Positions 8,030 to 15,285 of a stretch of 64,000 bases of DNA are shown one piece after another. The stretch is from Halorientalis sp. IM1011 (GTDB taxonomy: Archaea > Halobacteriota > Halobacteria > Halobacteriales > Haloarculaceae). The number at the start of each line of letters is the position of its first letter. The stretch's first letter is position 1. The notes beneath the pieces were generated by a model, which was not told the DNA's origin, searched no databases, and saw only the letters and a program-made list of their open reading frames with translations. The stretch is taken from NCBI RefSeq assembly GCF_001989615.1, contig NZ_CP019067.1, positions 2,418,001 through 2,482,000 on the forward strand, written 5' to 3'. The position numbers were made by a program, and so were the translations under genes.

Positions 8030-8446
8030 CTACTCCTGTATTCCCGTATCCACCCGATCTTCGAGAATCCACACGAGGAGCTTCAACCTGTTCCGGAGGG
8101 CGAAGTCGTCGACAGTGAACGGAAGGGTGTCCCGCCTGCCACCGTCGGTCTCGGCGATCAGTTCGTAGCCTTCCCCCGTCTCGTCGAGGCCGGGATCGAG
8201 CGTGGTCGACTCGCCCACGTCCAACTCGGCGGTCTTTTCGAAGACCGTCGTACTCTTGGCGGTGACGGTCACCGTCACCGTGCTGGTCGCGTCGCGCTGG
8301 TTGTGGATCACGAGGGGAATGTCTCCCCGTGGGTCGACCGTCCCGGTCGGATCGGGTTTGCCGTCGGTATCGCTGCCGTCGCCGAGACAGCCACCGACCG
8401 CGACACAACTGGTCCCGACCGCAGCGAGGAGGGCACGGCGTCGCAT
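8030..8446 (-). CDS. Secreted lipoprotein, function unknown
   Basis: A 138-residue exported protein. The N-terminus MRRRALLAAVGTSCVAVGGC has an Arg-rich n-region, a short hydrophobic core and a lipobox ending GGC at Cys19, as in haloarchaeal Tat lipoproteins (TAG-GC-like). The mature part begins with a Gly/Asp/Ser-rich linker and continues as a beta-rich domain (IPLVIHNQRDATSTVTVTV) reminiscent of small Ig-like domains. No enzymatic motif is visible. It is monocistronic and the tail (about residues 115-138) contains a helical segment LRNRLKLLVWILEDRV. Confidence 0.8.
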   Translation of the reverse strand: MRRRALLAAVGTSCVAVGGCLGDGSDTDGKPDPTGTVDPRGDIPLVIHNQRDATSTVTVTVTAKSTTVFEKTAELDVGESTTLDPGLDETGEGYELIAETDGGRRDTLPFTVDDFALRNRLKLLVWILEDRVDTGIQE

Positions 8447-8492
8447 GGGTTCGGATGGCCCAGTCCAGATAAGTGTCTTCTGTCGACCGCGG

Positions 8493-8918
8493 TCACCGCG
8501 CGACCGTCACGGGGATCGTGGCGTTTCGGACGACGTTCTCGGCGACGCTGCCGAGCAGGATGCGGGAGACGCCGGAGCGACCGTGACTGCCCATCACGAT
8601 CCGATCGATGTCGTGCTCCTCGGCGTACTCGACGATGGCGCGGGACGGTTTGCCGACCACGGTATCCGTCCCGACGACGGCACTCGTCCCACTCTGTGCT
8701 TCCAGTTCGGTGAGCAACTCCTCGGCGTCGTCCTTGGCGTGCTGGTACCACTCCTCGGAGGCAGCGGGGAACGACGCCCCGGCGCTGTATCCTGCCTCCG
8801 TCGGATCGATGACGTGCAACAGGACGAACTCCGCCTCGGGGTGTTCCCGCGCGGCGAACTCCCAGGCCTCCCGGGACTGCGTGGACCCGTCGACGGGAAC
8901 CAGTATTCGCTTTCCCAT
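8493..8918 (-). CDS. Universal stress protein (UspA family)
   Basis: A 141-residue Usp domain. It starts MGKRILVPVDGSTQS, with the nucleotide-contacting DGS, and carries the full ATP-binding motif GSHGRSGVSRILLGSVAENV followed by the last strand IPVTVAR. The mid-region includes ELLTELEAQSGTS. The complete G-2x-G-9x-G-S/T motif suggests ATP binding. It lies 52 bp downstream of herA on the same strand and could be co-transcribed, but nothing links it functionally to DNA repair. Confidence 0.92.
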   Translation of the reverse strand: MGKRILVPVDGSTQSREAWEFAAREHPEAEFVLLHVIDPTEAGYSAGASFPAASEEWYQHAKDDAEELLTELEAQSGTSAVVGTDTVVGKPSRAIVEYAEEHDIDRIVMGSHGRSGVSRILLGSVAENVVRNATIPVTVAR

Positions 8919-8970
8919 GCAGGGGGATAACATGCCACGCGACAAAGGTGTAGCGGCCGGGTCGCTTCGC

Positions 8971-10890
8971 TCAGTCCCGTCCGTGTTTGGTCACGCACAC
9001 GGGGAGGCCGATCAACTCGACTGGTTCGGAGTTGTCCGGCGAGTAGACGACCATCTGGCCTTTCTCCATGTAGGGCACCTTGGCCTCCAGATTCGCGGGG
9101 ATGTTCACCGCCGAGATGGCGTCCTCGTCGCCGAGGTTGAGGACGACGGTCGTGTTGATCTGCTTGAACACGGGTTCGGCGATGTCCTGTGGGTCCTGCG
9201 TGATGAGAAAGAGTCCGAGCCGCTCCTTCCGGCCCTGTTTGGCGGCCTCGGTGAACTTCGAGATGACCTTGCCGGCCTGCACGCTGTCGGCGTCGGTCAG
9301 GAAGTTGTGGGCCTCGTCCATCCCGACGACCAGAGGTGTCTCCTTGATGCGGTCGTACTCCGGGTCGTTCGAGAGCTTCTGGTCGACCAGCAGACTCGAT
9401 ACCGCCAGCACGATCGTCTCCGCGGTGCGGGTGTCGTTGATGTGGTACGTCGGAACGACGGTGAGGCCGCCAGGGCGGACGAGTTCGTGAATCTGCTCGG
9501 TAATCGGGCGGGCGTCCCGGTCGAACACGTCGCCGAACCCGCGGACGCGGCGGCGGATGGCGTCGAAGGTCGCCTCGTGGACGCGCCCGCTCTCGTCGAG
9601 TTCCTCCTTCAGCGCCGGGTCGTCGAGGAAGGAGACGAACTGCTGGTAGGTTCCCTCGGACCCGTAGTTGTCGAAAAAGCGGTTCAGCAGGTGGGTCAGG
9701 CCGCCGTACTGGTTGTCGTTGAGACCGCTCCCCGCGACCAGCCAGGGGTTGTCCCGCACCATCGAGAAGGGGATGGTGAACTCCACCTGCTCGGCGCGGT
9801 GGTGGTCGGCGGCGTAACTCGCCCCGCCGACCTTGGGGACCAGCGCGATCGTGTCGTCGTGACCGCCGTAGGCGACGCCCTCCCGCTCCAGTCGGCGGCG
9901 GTCGTCGTCGTCCAGGTCGGGGTTGTCGTCGTGCATCTGGGCGTACTCGTCCTGCGGGTCGAACTGGACGACGGCGGTCTGGACCTCGCGGTCCTCGCCG
10001 TCGCCGACGGGGTAGGTCCGCTCCTCGGCGAGGTACTGCCGGAGGATGTTCTTCGAGCCGTGGGTCTTCCCCGACCCCGTCCCGCCGGCGACGAGGGTGT
10101 GGCGGAACACGAGGGGGTCGCCGGCCTCGTAGTCGTCTTTCAGCCGGTAGTCGATCGTCGGCGGTTCGGCGGCGGTCTTGACCCGCTCGCCGCCCACGGC
10201 GAGGTGGCCGAGGAAGACGCCGTCCTCGGGCATCTTCAGCCCGGTCTTGATCTCGGACTTGTCCGTGGCGGGCCGCACGACCGTCTCGGGTTTGGGTACG
10301 CGGTCGGTCATCCGCCGTTTGAGCTCGCCGTCGTCTCGCGACTCGTCGCCGCTCGACTGACTCTGGGCGCTTCGCGCCCCTCCCTCCTCGAAGAGAACGG
10401 CCACGGGCTCTAGCGACGCCATGAACTTGAAGTCCTGTTCGTCGATCTCCCGGGAGCGCATCGCGCGGCGGGCGTGGATCTCGGTGGCGTCGTCGGTGCG
10501 GAACTCCTGGGCGTACTCCAGCGCGGTGATCCGGCAGAACAGGCGCTCGCCGTCGGGGTAGGGGACGAGCAGGTACTTCCCGATCCGGACGGTCGAGCGG
10601 TTCTCGACGGTGACGTAGGCCCGGAGCATGGTATCGTCGGCGTCCTCGCTGATCGTCAGCCCCTCCGAGGCCGAGAGGACGCCGATCCCGCGGTCTTGCC
10701 CTGCGGGCGAGACGTCCACCGTCTCGAACTCGGGTGTCTCGTCGTCGCTCGATCCCGAATCGTCGGCCGCCGGTTCCGTCGTCCCCGACTCGTCGCTGGT
10801 CGCCGCCTCGGCGACCGACCCGTCGTCGCCGTCCGCGGACCCCTCGCCCCCGTCGCCGTCGAAGTCGGTAAAGTCGCCCAGATCTGACAT
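8971..10890 (-). CDS. herA: HerA-like DNA translocase/helicase ATPase
   Basis: A 639-residue DUF87/HerA-family ATPase that acts in hexameric rings with the nuclease NurA in double-strand break end resection. After an acidic, disordered N-terminus (about residues 1-55) comes a HAS-barrel-like beta domain (about 60-160), a linker and the RecA-like motor: Walker A GGTGSGKTHGSKN near 265, DPQDEY, Walker B VGMDEAHNF near 522 and the sensor region FLITQDPQDI. The late RKERLGLF contains a likely arginine finger. A low-complexity loop GGARSAQSQSSGDESRDDGE around residue 170-185 is encoded by two short palindromes. nurA lies 2.5 kb away on the same strand, separated by a small conserved gene and an apparent insertion island. 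Confidence 0.93.
   Translation of the reverse strand: MSDLGDFTDFDGDGGEGSADGDDGSVAEAATSDESGTTEPAADDSGSSDDETPEFETVDVSPAGQDRGIGVLSASEGLTISEDADDTMLRAYVTVENRSTVRIGKYLLVPYPDGERLFCRITALEYAQEFRTDDATEIHARRAMRSREIDEQDFKFMASLEPVAVLFEEGGARSAQSQSSGDESRDDGELKRRMTDRVPKPETVVRPATDKSEIKTGLKMPEDGVFLGHLAVGGERVKTAAEPPTIDYRLKDDYEAGDPLVFRHTLVAGGTGSGKTHGSKNILRQYLAEERTYPVGDGEDREVQTAVVQFDPQDEYAQMHDDNPDLDDDDRRRLEREGVAYGGHDDTIALVPKVGGASYAADHHRAEQVEFTIPFSMVRDNPWLVAGSGLNDNQYGGLTHLLNRFFDNYGSEGTYQQFVSFLDDPALKEELDESGRVHEATFDAIRRRVRGFGDVFDRDARPITEQIHELVRPGGLTVVPTYHINDTRTAETIVLAVSSLLVDQKLSNDPEYDRIKETPLVVGMDEAHNFLTDADSVQAGKVISKFTEAAKQGRKERLGLFLITQDPQDIAEPVFKQINTTVVLNLGDEDAISAVNIPANLEAKVPYMEKGQMVVYSPDNSEPVELIGLPVCVTKHGRD
10338..10379. 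repeat. Pair of short palindromes inside herA
   Basis: GCGAC/GTCGC at 10338-10349 (loop of 2) and GGGCGC/GCGCCC at 10365-10379 (loop of 3). They encode the polar SARSAQSQSSGDESR-type linker of HerA. The stems are much shorter than those in the aldehyde dehydrogenase and nadB, so this may be an eroded copy or chance. Confidence 0.4.
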
Positions 10891-11004
10891 ACCCGGTCAA
10901 TCGGACCGGTGGGTCAAACGCGTTTCCCCCGCGACTCGGGACCGTGGCTCGCGTCGATAACCGCCGACGCGGGCTTTTTCCCCGCTGGTCGCGTACTTGC
11001 GAGT

Positions 11005-11346
11005 ATGTTACTCGTTCGAGGTTCTGCCGGGGAAACCGACCTGACCGGCACGCTGTACGAGCGCGGCGAGTCCCCGCCGTCGTTCAAGGGCGCGCCCGAC
11101 GAGGACGCTCCCTACGTCTGGGTCTGTGACTCCTTCTACGAGGTCGAGAGCGGCGGCCAGGAAACCACCATCGCGGGCCGGACGGTCAACGTCGCCTTCG
11201 AGTCGCCGATGCCCCACGGCTTCGAGACCCGCGAGCGCGCCATCGAGGCCGCCGAGGAACACGTCCGCACCCAGTTCGCGCGCGTCGGCGTCGACCCCGA
11301 GGACGTCGACATCGAGGTCACGAAGACCGGGGCCGAGGCCCACTGA
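11005..11346 (+). CDS. Small conserved haloarchaeal protein (DUF7113-like)
   Basis: A 113-residue acidic protein starting MLLVRGSAGETDLTGTLYER; the segments PSFKGAPDEDAPYVWVCDSF and GFETRERAIEAAEEHVRTQF match a small haloarchaeal family of unknown function (DUF7113 from memory). It has no membrane segment. The ATG at 11005 gives the usual family start; the open frame to 10909 upstream is not used. It lies divergently from herA. Its last codons (GAG GCC CAC T) form the left copy of an 11-bp direct repeat flanking the island, and the gene probably once overlapped the nurA stop directly. Confidence 0.8.
   Translation: MLLVRGSAGETDLTGTLYERGESPPSFKGAPDEDAPYVWVCDSFYEVESGGQETTIAGRTVNVAFESPMPHGFETRERAIEAAEEHVRTQFARVGVDPEDVDIEVTKTGAEAH
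11334..11344. repeat. Left copy of 11-bp direct repeat flanking the island
   Basis: CGAGGCCCACT occurs here, at the end of the DUF7113-like gene, and again at 13428-13438, at the stop of nurA. Everything between is absent from the reconstructed ancestral junction. It reads as a target-site duplication or attachment core. Confidence 0.6.
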
Positions 11347-11420
11347 TCCCTGCAGCGTTGATCCCGACGAACCAGCGACACGTCCGCTGTGGCCCCCACT
11401 CCGGAATAGCATCTCGAAAA

Positions 11421-11429
11421 TAATATAAC
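11421..11429 (+). promoter_or_regulatory. TATA box of the 11455 gene
   Basis: TAATATAAC lies 26-34 nt before the ATG at 11455 in an AT-rich stretch, fitting a leaderless archaeal promoter. A second TATAAAG at 11441 is too close to the start to serve. Confidence 0.55.
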
Positions 11430-11454
11430 TCGATAATGCATATAAAGTAACAAG

Positions 11455-11679
11455 ATGGCGGCTCACCGACGACTGACCCACTGGCGAACCTGGAGCGATA
11501 TCGGTTCGGTGGCGTTCTCCTGTTTTCTCATGTCGGTATTACTCGGGGAGCACTTTACCGACGCACTGGCTGTCGTGGGTATTCCGGTGTCCGTGTACAG
11601 GACCGTGGTCGTCGGGGTGACGGCTCTTTCTGTCCTGCTCATGTTGGTTTTTCTGTCGGACGTGGACGAACCCGACTGA
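11455..11679 (+). CDS. Small membrane protein in the island
   Basis: A 74-residue protein: a basic N-terminus (MAAHRRLTHWR), then two hydrophobic segments at about residues 20-38 (VAFSCFLMSVLLGEHF) and 46-67 (VYRTVVVGVTALSVLLMLVF), and an acidic tail SDVDEPD. No family is recognised. It has its own promoter and points towards the Cys-rich peptide genes. Small two-helix membrane proteins next to secreted peptide toxins can be immunity proteins, but here that is only a guess from position. Confidence 0.6.
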   Translation: MAAHRRLTHWRTWSDIGSVAFSCFLMSVLLGEHFTDALAVVGIPVSVYRTVVVGVTALSVLLMLVFLSDVDEPD

Positions 11680-11751
11680 CCCGGTGAAGGAACCGTCGTG
11701 GACGACATCGGCCCGGCTTGGTCGATGATCGCCCCCGCGAGGCGGCCGGAG

Positions 11752-12531
11752 TCAGGAATTCGACGGCACCTCGGAGAGCCGCCTGTCACATCCCTCACAC
11801 GACAGTGTGTACACTTCCTGTGTGCTGCAACAACTCTCGACTTCGTCGGTATCGTGCGCGAGTTCCTCGCCACAGGACGGGCACGTCTCGAGGAACACTC
11901 GAAGCGTCCGGAGGAGTTCGTCTTTCTCGTCGATCGATAGTGTCTCCCAGTCCGGACACCGATCCCGAAGAAGTGGGATCGCAGCCGCGTCGACCCGAAG
12001 CGCCACTGTCGTCCGTCGTTTCACGGCGACTATCTCGTCTGCGACAACGTGGACTCCCTCACCGCGTTTCTGGATTTCGATGTCTTCGGCCTCGAGAAGC
12101 TTGCCGAACCGCTCGTGGATCAACTCGACCGTGATCGCGTCCATTCGCTCGTGCCACTCCGTTCGTACGCCCTCGACCAATCGAACGTCGTCCGTCGTTG
12201 GACAGTAGCGAACCAGTCCGCCGTCCCGGAGAAACTGAGCGCTTTCCGTGATCGCGCTCTCGGAAACCGGGGTCTTTCCGAACCAGTTCAGCACGCTCGC
12301 CGGCAAGAACCGCTTTGTCAGCGCCGGTGTCCCGGGCACGAGGTATCCTCGAAGGTAGATCGAGAGACCCGACACCACGAGCACCAGCAGTGCGACCAGA
12401 GGTGTGACGAAAAGTGACATCAGGAGCGCTATCAGAACCGAAATGCCTGTGTTCACAATGGTACAGGCGGTGCATCTGTTCGTTCCGGTATATTCCGGCC
12501 TGCGAGGTCGGGAAATCGTGGATTCTATCAT
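11752..12531 (-). CDS. Membrane-anchored zinc-ribbon protein
   Basis: A 259-residue protein. The N-terminus has PEYTGTNRCTACTIVN (two cysteines, CTAC), then a long hydrophobic region of two helices (about residues 28-65) ending GLSIYLRGYLVPGTPALTKR, a conserved-looking motif. The middle (70-200) is a soluble alpha/beta region; residues 200-259 hold paired CxxC motifs (CPSCGEE, CEGCDRR) plus a CC, consistent with a zinc ribbon. Similar proteins exist in many haloarchaea without known role. It starts 48 bp after the Cys-rich precursor gene on the same strand, so they probably form one transcript. A role in maturation, thiol chemistry or immunity for that peptide is inference only. Confidence 0.7.
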   Translation of the reverse strand: MIESTISRPRRPEYTGTNRCTACTIVNTGISVLIALLMSLFVTPLVALLVLVVSGLSIYLRGYLVPGTPALTKRFLPASVLNWFGKTPVSESAITESAQFLRDGGLVRYCPTTDDVRLVEGVRTEWHERMDAITVELIHERFGKLLEAEDIEIQKRGEGVHVVADEIVAVKRRTTVALRVDAAAIPLLRDRCPDWETLSIDEKDELLRTLRVFLETCPSCGEELAHDTDEVESCCSTQEVYTLSCEGCDRRLSEVPSNS

Positions 12532-12579
12532 GTTCGTATCTCTGGTGCTGTCGGCATTCGAAAACGTGGTGCGCGGGGA

Positions 12580-13248
12580 CTAGCAGCAGCTATGCTTCAC
12601 CCAGTGACAGTCCGTGAGCCAGCAGTTGGGACAGGGTTTCTTCACCTCGTTCCGTTGGCCGACGACCCCACAGCACCAACAGGTCGCACACGACCGCCAG
12701 AGGGGTTCGTCACACTCGGAGGAATCCGCTCGCGGCGTCCCCGCCGGTTCGAGCGGTTCACCCTGATAGTAGTTGTCCGGGGCGTAGACGATTTCCGGGC
12801 CGTCCGCTCGATGCAGATACGCCGATGGTACGTCGTCGGAGAGCGGCAACATGATCTCCAGGCGATCGTCCCCCACCGGGATGTGGAAGTTGTACTGCTC
12901 CAGCTCGCCGTTGACTCGGAGTTTCTCGATACCACCGGGCTGGGACCGATCGGCCAGCTGATCGAAGGGAATCGCGGACACCGACTCCTCCTCGAGCAGT
13001 CCGTCGTCACTCAACCCCTTCAACATGGATCCCGAGAACGCCGCTTCGAGACTCTCACGGGCCTCTCGGTGGTCGAAATCGAGCGGCTCGACCGTCGTGT
13101 TCTCGACCGATTCCGGTTCCGTCGCCGACGCGGATCCACTCAGGCCCACGACCGATCCGACACTCAGGGCCAACGTCTGCAGGAACCCTCGTCGCTCGTC
13201 CGCACTCTCGATCACGTCCAAACGGGTCGTCTCGTCGTTGTCTGCCAT
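12580..13248 (-). CDS. Tat-exported precursor with Cys-rich C-terminus (halocin-like candidate)
   Basis: A 222-residue preproprotein. Residues 18-43 form a Tat signal (RRGFLQ followed by TLALSVGSVVGLSGSASA). A soluble acidic middle domain (about 45-175) follows, then a short linker and a C-terminal 46 residues with ten cysteines, including CATCWCC, CPNC and a terminal CC. This layout, Tat signal plus pro-region plus ten-Cys C-terminal peptide, parallels the halocin C8 precursor, whose mature peptide also has ten cysteines; the sequence itself is different. The ATG at 13248 is preferred over GTG at 13260 because the GTTAATAA box at 13288-13281 is then at leaderless spacing. The mature peptide may be antimicrobial or metal/redox active. 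Confidence 0.7.
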   Translation of the reverse strand: MADNDETTRLDVIESADERRGFLQTLALSVGSVVGLSGSASATEPESVENTTVEPLDFDHREARESLEAAFSGSMLKGLSDDGLLEEESVSAIPFDQLADRSQPGGIEKLRVNGELEQYNFHIPVGDDRLEIMLPLSDDVPSAYLHRADGPEIVYAPDNYYQGEPLEPAGTPRADSSECDEPLWRSCATCWCCGVVGQRNEVKKPCPNCWLTDCHWVKHSCC

Positions 13249-13280
13249 TGCAACTGCCACGTTATGTCGGTTGGAAATAG

Positions 13281-13288
13281 TTATTAAC
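13281..13288 (-). promoter_or_regulatory. TATA box of the Cys-rich precursor operon
   Basis: On the minus strand GTTAATAA lies about 33 nt before the ATG at 13248, within a long AT-rich tract (13262-13330) unlike the rest of the window. Confidence 0.5.
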
Positions 13289-13427
13289 TAGAATACATTT
13301 AATGAATATAATTTTTGAGATGGATAATAGAACTACAGTAATCGCCGGTGCACCACCCCCTGAACATCTATGCTCGGGGGCCGGTAGCCGTCCGGCTCGT
13401 CGGTGGCGGGCAGGGAGTCTCGTCCGA

Positions 13428-13438
13428 CGAGGCCCACT
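13428..13438. repeat. Right copy of 11-bp direct repeat flanking the island
   Basis: CGAGGCCCACT, identical to 11334-11344. It ends inside the nurA stop codon (TAG at 13439-13437 on the minus strand). Confidence 0.6.
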
Positions 13439-14687
13439 AGAACTCCACGCCCTGCCAGCGCACGTCGTCGTACTCGCGCTGGCGGTCGCTGTCGAACGTC
13501 TCCTCTAACTGGCGCTGGAGCGCGCTCTTTTCCTGCCGGCTGATCCGTGCCAGTTCGTCGGCTTTCTCGACGGCCAGCGGCGGGCCGGTGCGTGCGGCCA
13601 CGTCGGAGACGATCTGCATGGTCAGGTCCTCGCGCAGGTCCGGATCCTTCGTGAACGCGTAGGGGGCCTCGACCCGGTAGATCAGTTCCTCACGGGGGTC
13701 GTAGATCACGAAGAAGGTGACCTCGTAGGCCTCGGGGTCGAGTTCCTTCGTCAGGTCGAGATCGAGGTCGCTCTCGACGGAGAGGGGACGGTCCGCGCCG
13801 GCCCGCGAGCGGAACCAGTTGGTGAAGGTCAGGGCGTCGTCGTCGATCTCGCCGTCGTCGTCGGTCCGGGAGAGGACCTGCTCGAAGAACGCGGCGTCGT
13901 CGACCCACGGGGCGGCCGTCTTTCGGCGCACGGTGCGGGTGATCGCCTTCGAGGCCGTGCTCTTGACGAAGCCCACGAGGGGCACGTCCCGGCCGACGAA
14001 CCGCTCGACGAGGTCGACGTAGTGTTGCACCACGTCGCGCGGGCGCTCGTCCTCGACGAGCAACTCGGCGAGGGTGGGGTCCTGATTCGTCCACTTCAGC
14101 AGGCCGGTGGGGTAGATCGGGCCGTCGAGGATCAGCAGGTCCGAGACCACGTCGGCGTTGAGCGTGGCGTGTTTACTCTCGGCGAGGTAGAGCGCCAGCG
14201 CGTGGACGACGGTCTGCTCGAAGCGGTCGACGCGAGGGGCCTGTAAAATGCGCCCGCGGCCGTAGCAGTCGTCGAACAGCGTCCAGTCGTCCTCGGTCAC
14301 GTCGACGGTGCCGTCGTTGGAGTGGACGGTACTGACGATGGTGCGCCCGCGGTGCAGGTCCAGATCGGAGGGGACGGCGGCCATGGCGGCCTGTGCCACG
14401 TCGATGACGAGGCCGTTCTTGAACGTCGTGGGGTTGATCGTCCCGGAATCGAGGCCGTGCTGGGTGGGGAAGGGTGACTCCATCAGCGCGGCGTCCTCGA
14501 TGTCGACGAGTCGGCAGCGCTGCTCGTCGAGCGGTTCGAGGATGGGCGTCCCCTCCTGATAGAGGGGATCGAGGAAGTCGCTCCAGACCGTGCTGGCGAG
14601 GTCCCGGTGGTCGCTGGCGTCGACGCCGCTCTCGATGCGGCCGGCGAGTTGCGCGATCCCGTCGAAATGCACCGGGTCCAGGGTCAT
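13437..14687 (-). CDS. nurA: NurA-type nuclease
   Basis: A 416-residue NurA-domain protein, the 5'-3' nuclease partner of HerA in DNA end processing. Catalytic acidic motifs are visible in FPTQHGLDSGTINPTTF (Asp near residue 79) and the following strand NGLVIDVAQAAM; the mid-C-terminal VGFVKSTASKAITR is a conserved NurA signature around residue 260, and the late strand TFFVIYDPREELIYRVEAPY continues the RNase H-like fold. The C-terminal ~60 residues are a charged helix. herA lies downstream at 8971-10890 in the same orientation, with the DUF7113-like gene and the island between. The stop codon overlaps the right copy of the island's direct repeat. Confidence 0.88.
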   Translation of the reverse strand: MTLDPVHFDGIAQLAGRIESGVDASDHRDLASTVWSDFLDPLYQEGTPILEPLDEQRCRLVDIEDAALMESPFPTQHGLDSGTINPTTFKNGLVIDVAQAAMAAVPSDLDLHRGRTIVSTVHSNDGTVDVTEDDWTLFDDCYGRGRILQAPRVDRFEQTVVHALALYLAESKHATLNADVVSDLLILDGPIYPTGLLKWTNQDPTLAELLVEDERPRDVVQHYVDLVERFVGRDVPLVGFVKSTASKAITRTVRRKTAAPWVDDAAFFEQVLSRTDDDGEIDDDALTFTNWFRSRAGADRPLSVESDLDLDLTKELDPEAYEVTFFVIYDPREELIYRVEAPYAFTKDPDLREDLTMQIVSDVAARTGPPLAVEKADELARISRQEKSALQRQLEETFDSDRQREYDDVRWQGVEF

Positions 14688-14743
14688 TACCGGGTGGAAC
14701 GACGGGGGGAATCAAAAGTGTCCGGGAGCCGAGACGGGTACCC

Positions 14744-15139
14744 TTACTCCTCGCGGCCGGTCTTCTCGTCCAGCACTTCCTTGATCGCGGTGACGTAGGA
14801 GTTGAAATCGCGGATGGTCGCGCCGTCGGTGGTGAGGAACACGCCGTCGCGGTCGCTGGTGACGCGCAGGAGGAAGCCGTTCTCGAAGACGCGGATGGTG
14901 TAGCGGTACTCGCCGAGTTCCGTCCCGCGATAGGCGTCGGTGGTGTTCTTGAAGCCGCGCCACTCGTGGCCGATGAAGCTGTCGAGGTCGGCGTCGCGTT
15001 CGAGGTCCTCGCGGAGGTACAGTTGCTCGAAGTTCGAGCGCGTGAAGTACGTCAGCGAGCGGAGGCTGTCGCCAGCGGCCGTCCGTGCGGTCGTCACCAA
15101 CTTCTCGGCGAAGGCCTCGTCCACGATGGTCGTCGACAT
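14744..15139 (-). CDS. Conserved haloarchaeal protein (DUF7522-like)
   Basis: A 131-residue soluble protein with segments SLRSLTYFTRSNFEQLYLRE and LGEYRYTIRVFENGFLLRV, recognisable as a small haloarchaeal family of unknown function (DUF7522 from memory). The fold appears to be alpha then beta, somewhat like PAS or Roadblock-type small sensor domains. It sits 56 bp upstream of nurA on the same strand, so a shared transcript with nurA is possible. No catalytic motif is visible. Confidence 0.75.
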   Translation of the reverse strand: MSTTIVDEAFAEKLVTTARTAAGDSLRSLTYFTRSNFEQLYLREDLERDADLDSFIGHEWRGFKNTTDAYRGTELGEYRYTIRVFENGFLLRVTSDRDGVFLTTDGATIRDFNSYVTAIKEVLDEKTGREE

Positions 15140-15285
15140 GCCTTAGCACTGGCTGTCCTGTTACATAACGTCGGTGGTCCCCGAGGCTACTGCCGCCGTC
15201 GGCGACCGGTCGCCGCCACCGGTCCACGTCCCGCGCGTGCCGGCCATTCGACGCCGTTTTACCACGCGACGGCGACGCTCCGCGT

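Larger units (their letters stand above)
11345..13438. mobile_element. Putative 2.1-kb insertion island with Cys-rich peptide cassette
   Basis: The segment is bounded by the direct repeat CGAGGCCCACT (11334-11344 and 13428-13438). It carries a small membrane protein, a membrane zinc-ribbon protein and a Tat-exported Cys-rich precursor. Its non-coding ends (11400-11454, 13261-13350) are distinctly AT-rich compared with the surroundings. Removing it together with one repeat restores GAG GCC CAC TAG, a stop codon for the DUF7113-like gene that overlaps the nurA stop, the same compact convergent arrangement seen elsewhere in the window. Weak terminal similarity (TCCCTGC followed by CGACGA.CC at both ends in inverted orientation) is visible. 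No integrase or transposase is inside. Confidence 0.55.

Noticed and set aside
8594-10900. A 768-residue minus-strand frame over herA
   Set aside because: Arg/Pro-rich shadow of herA and the UspA gene in another frame.
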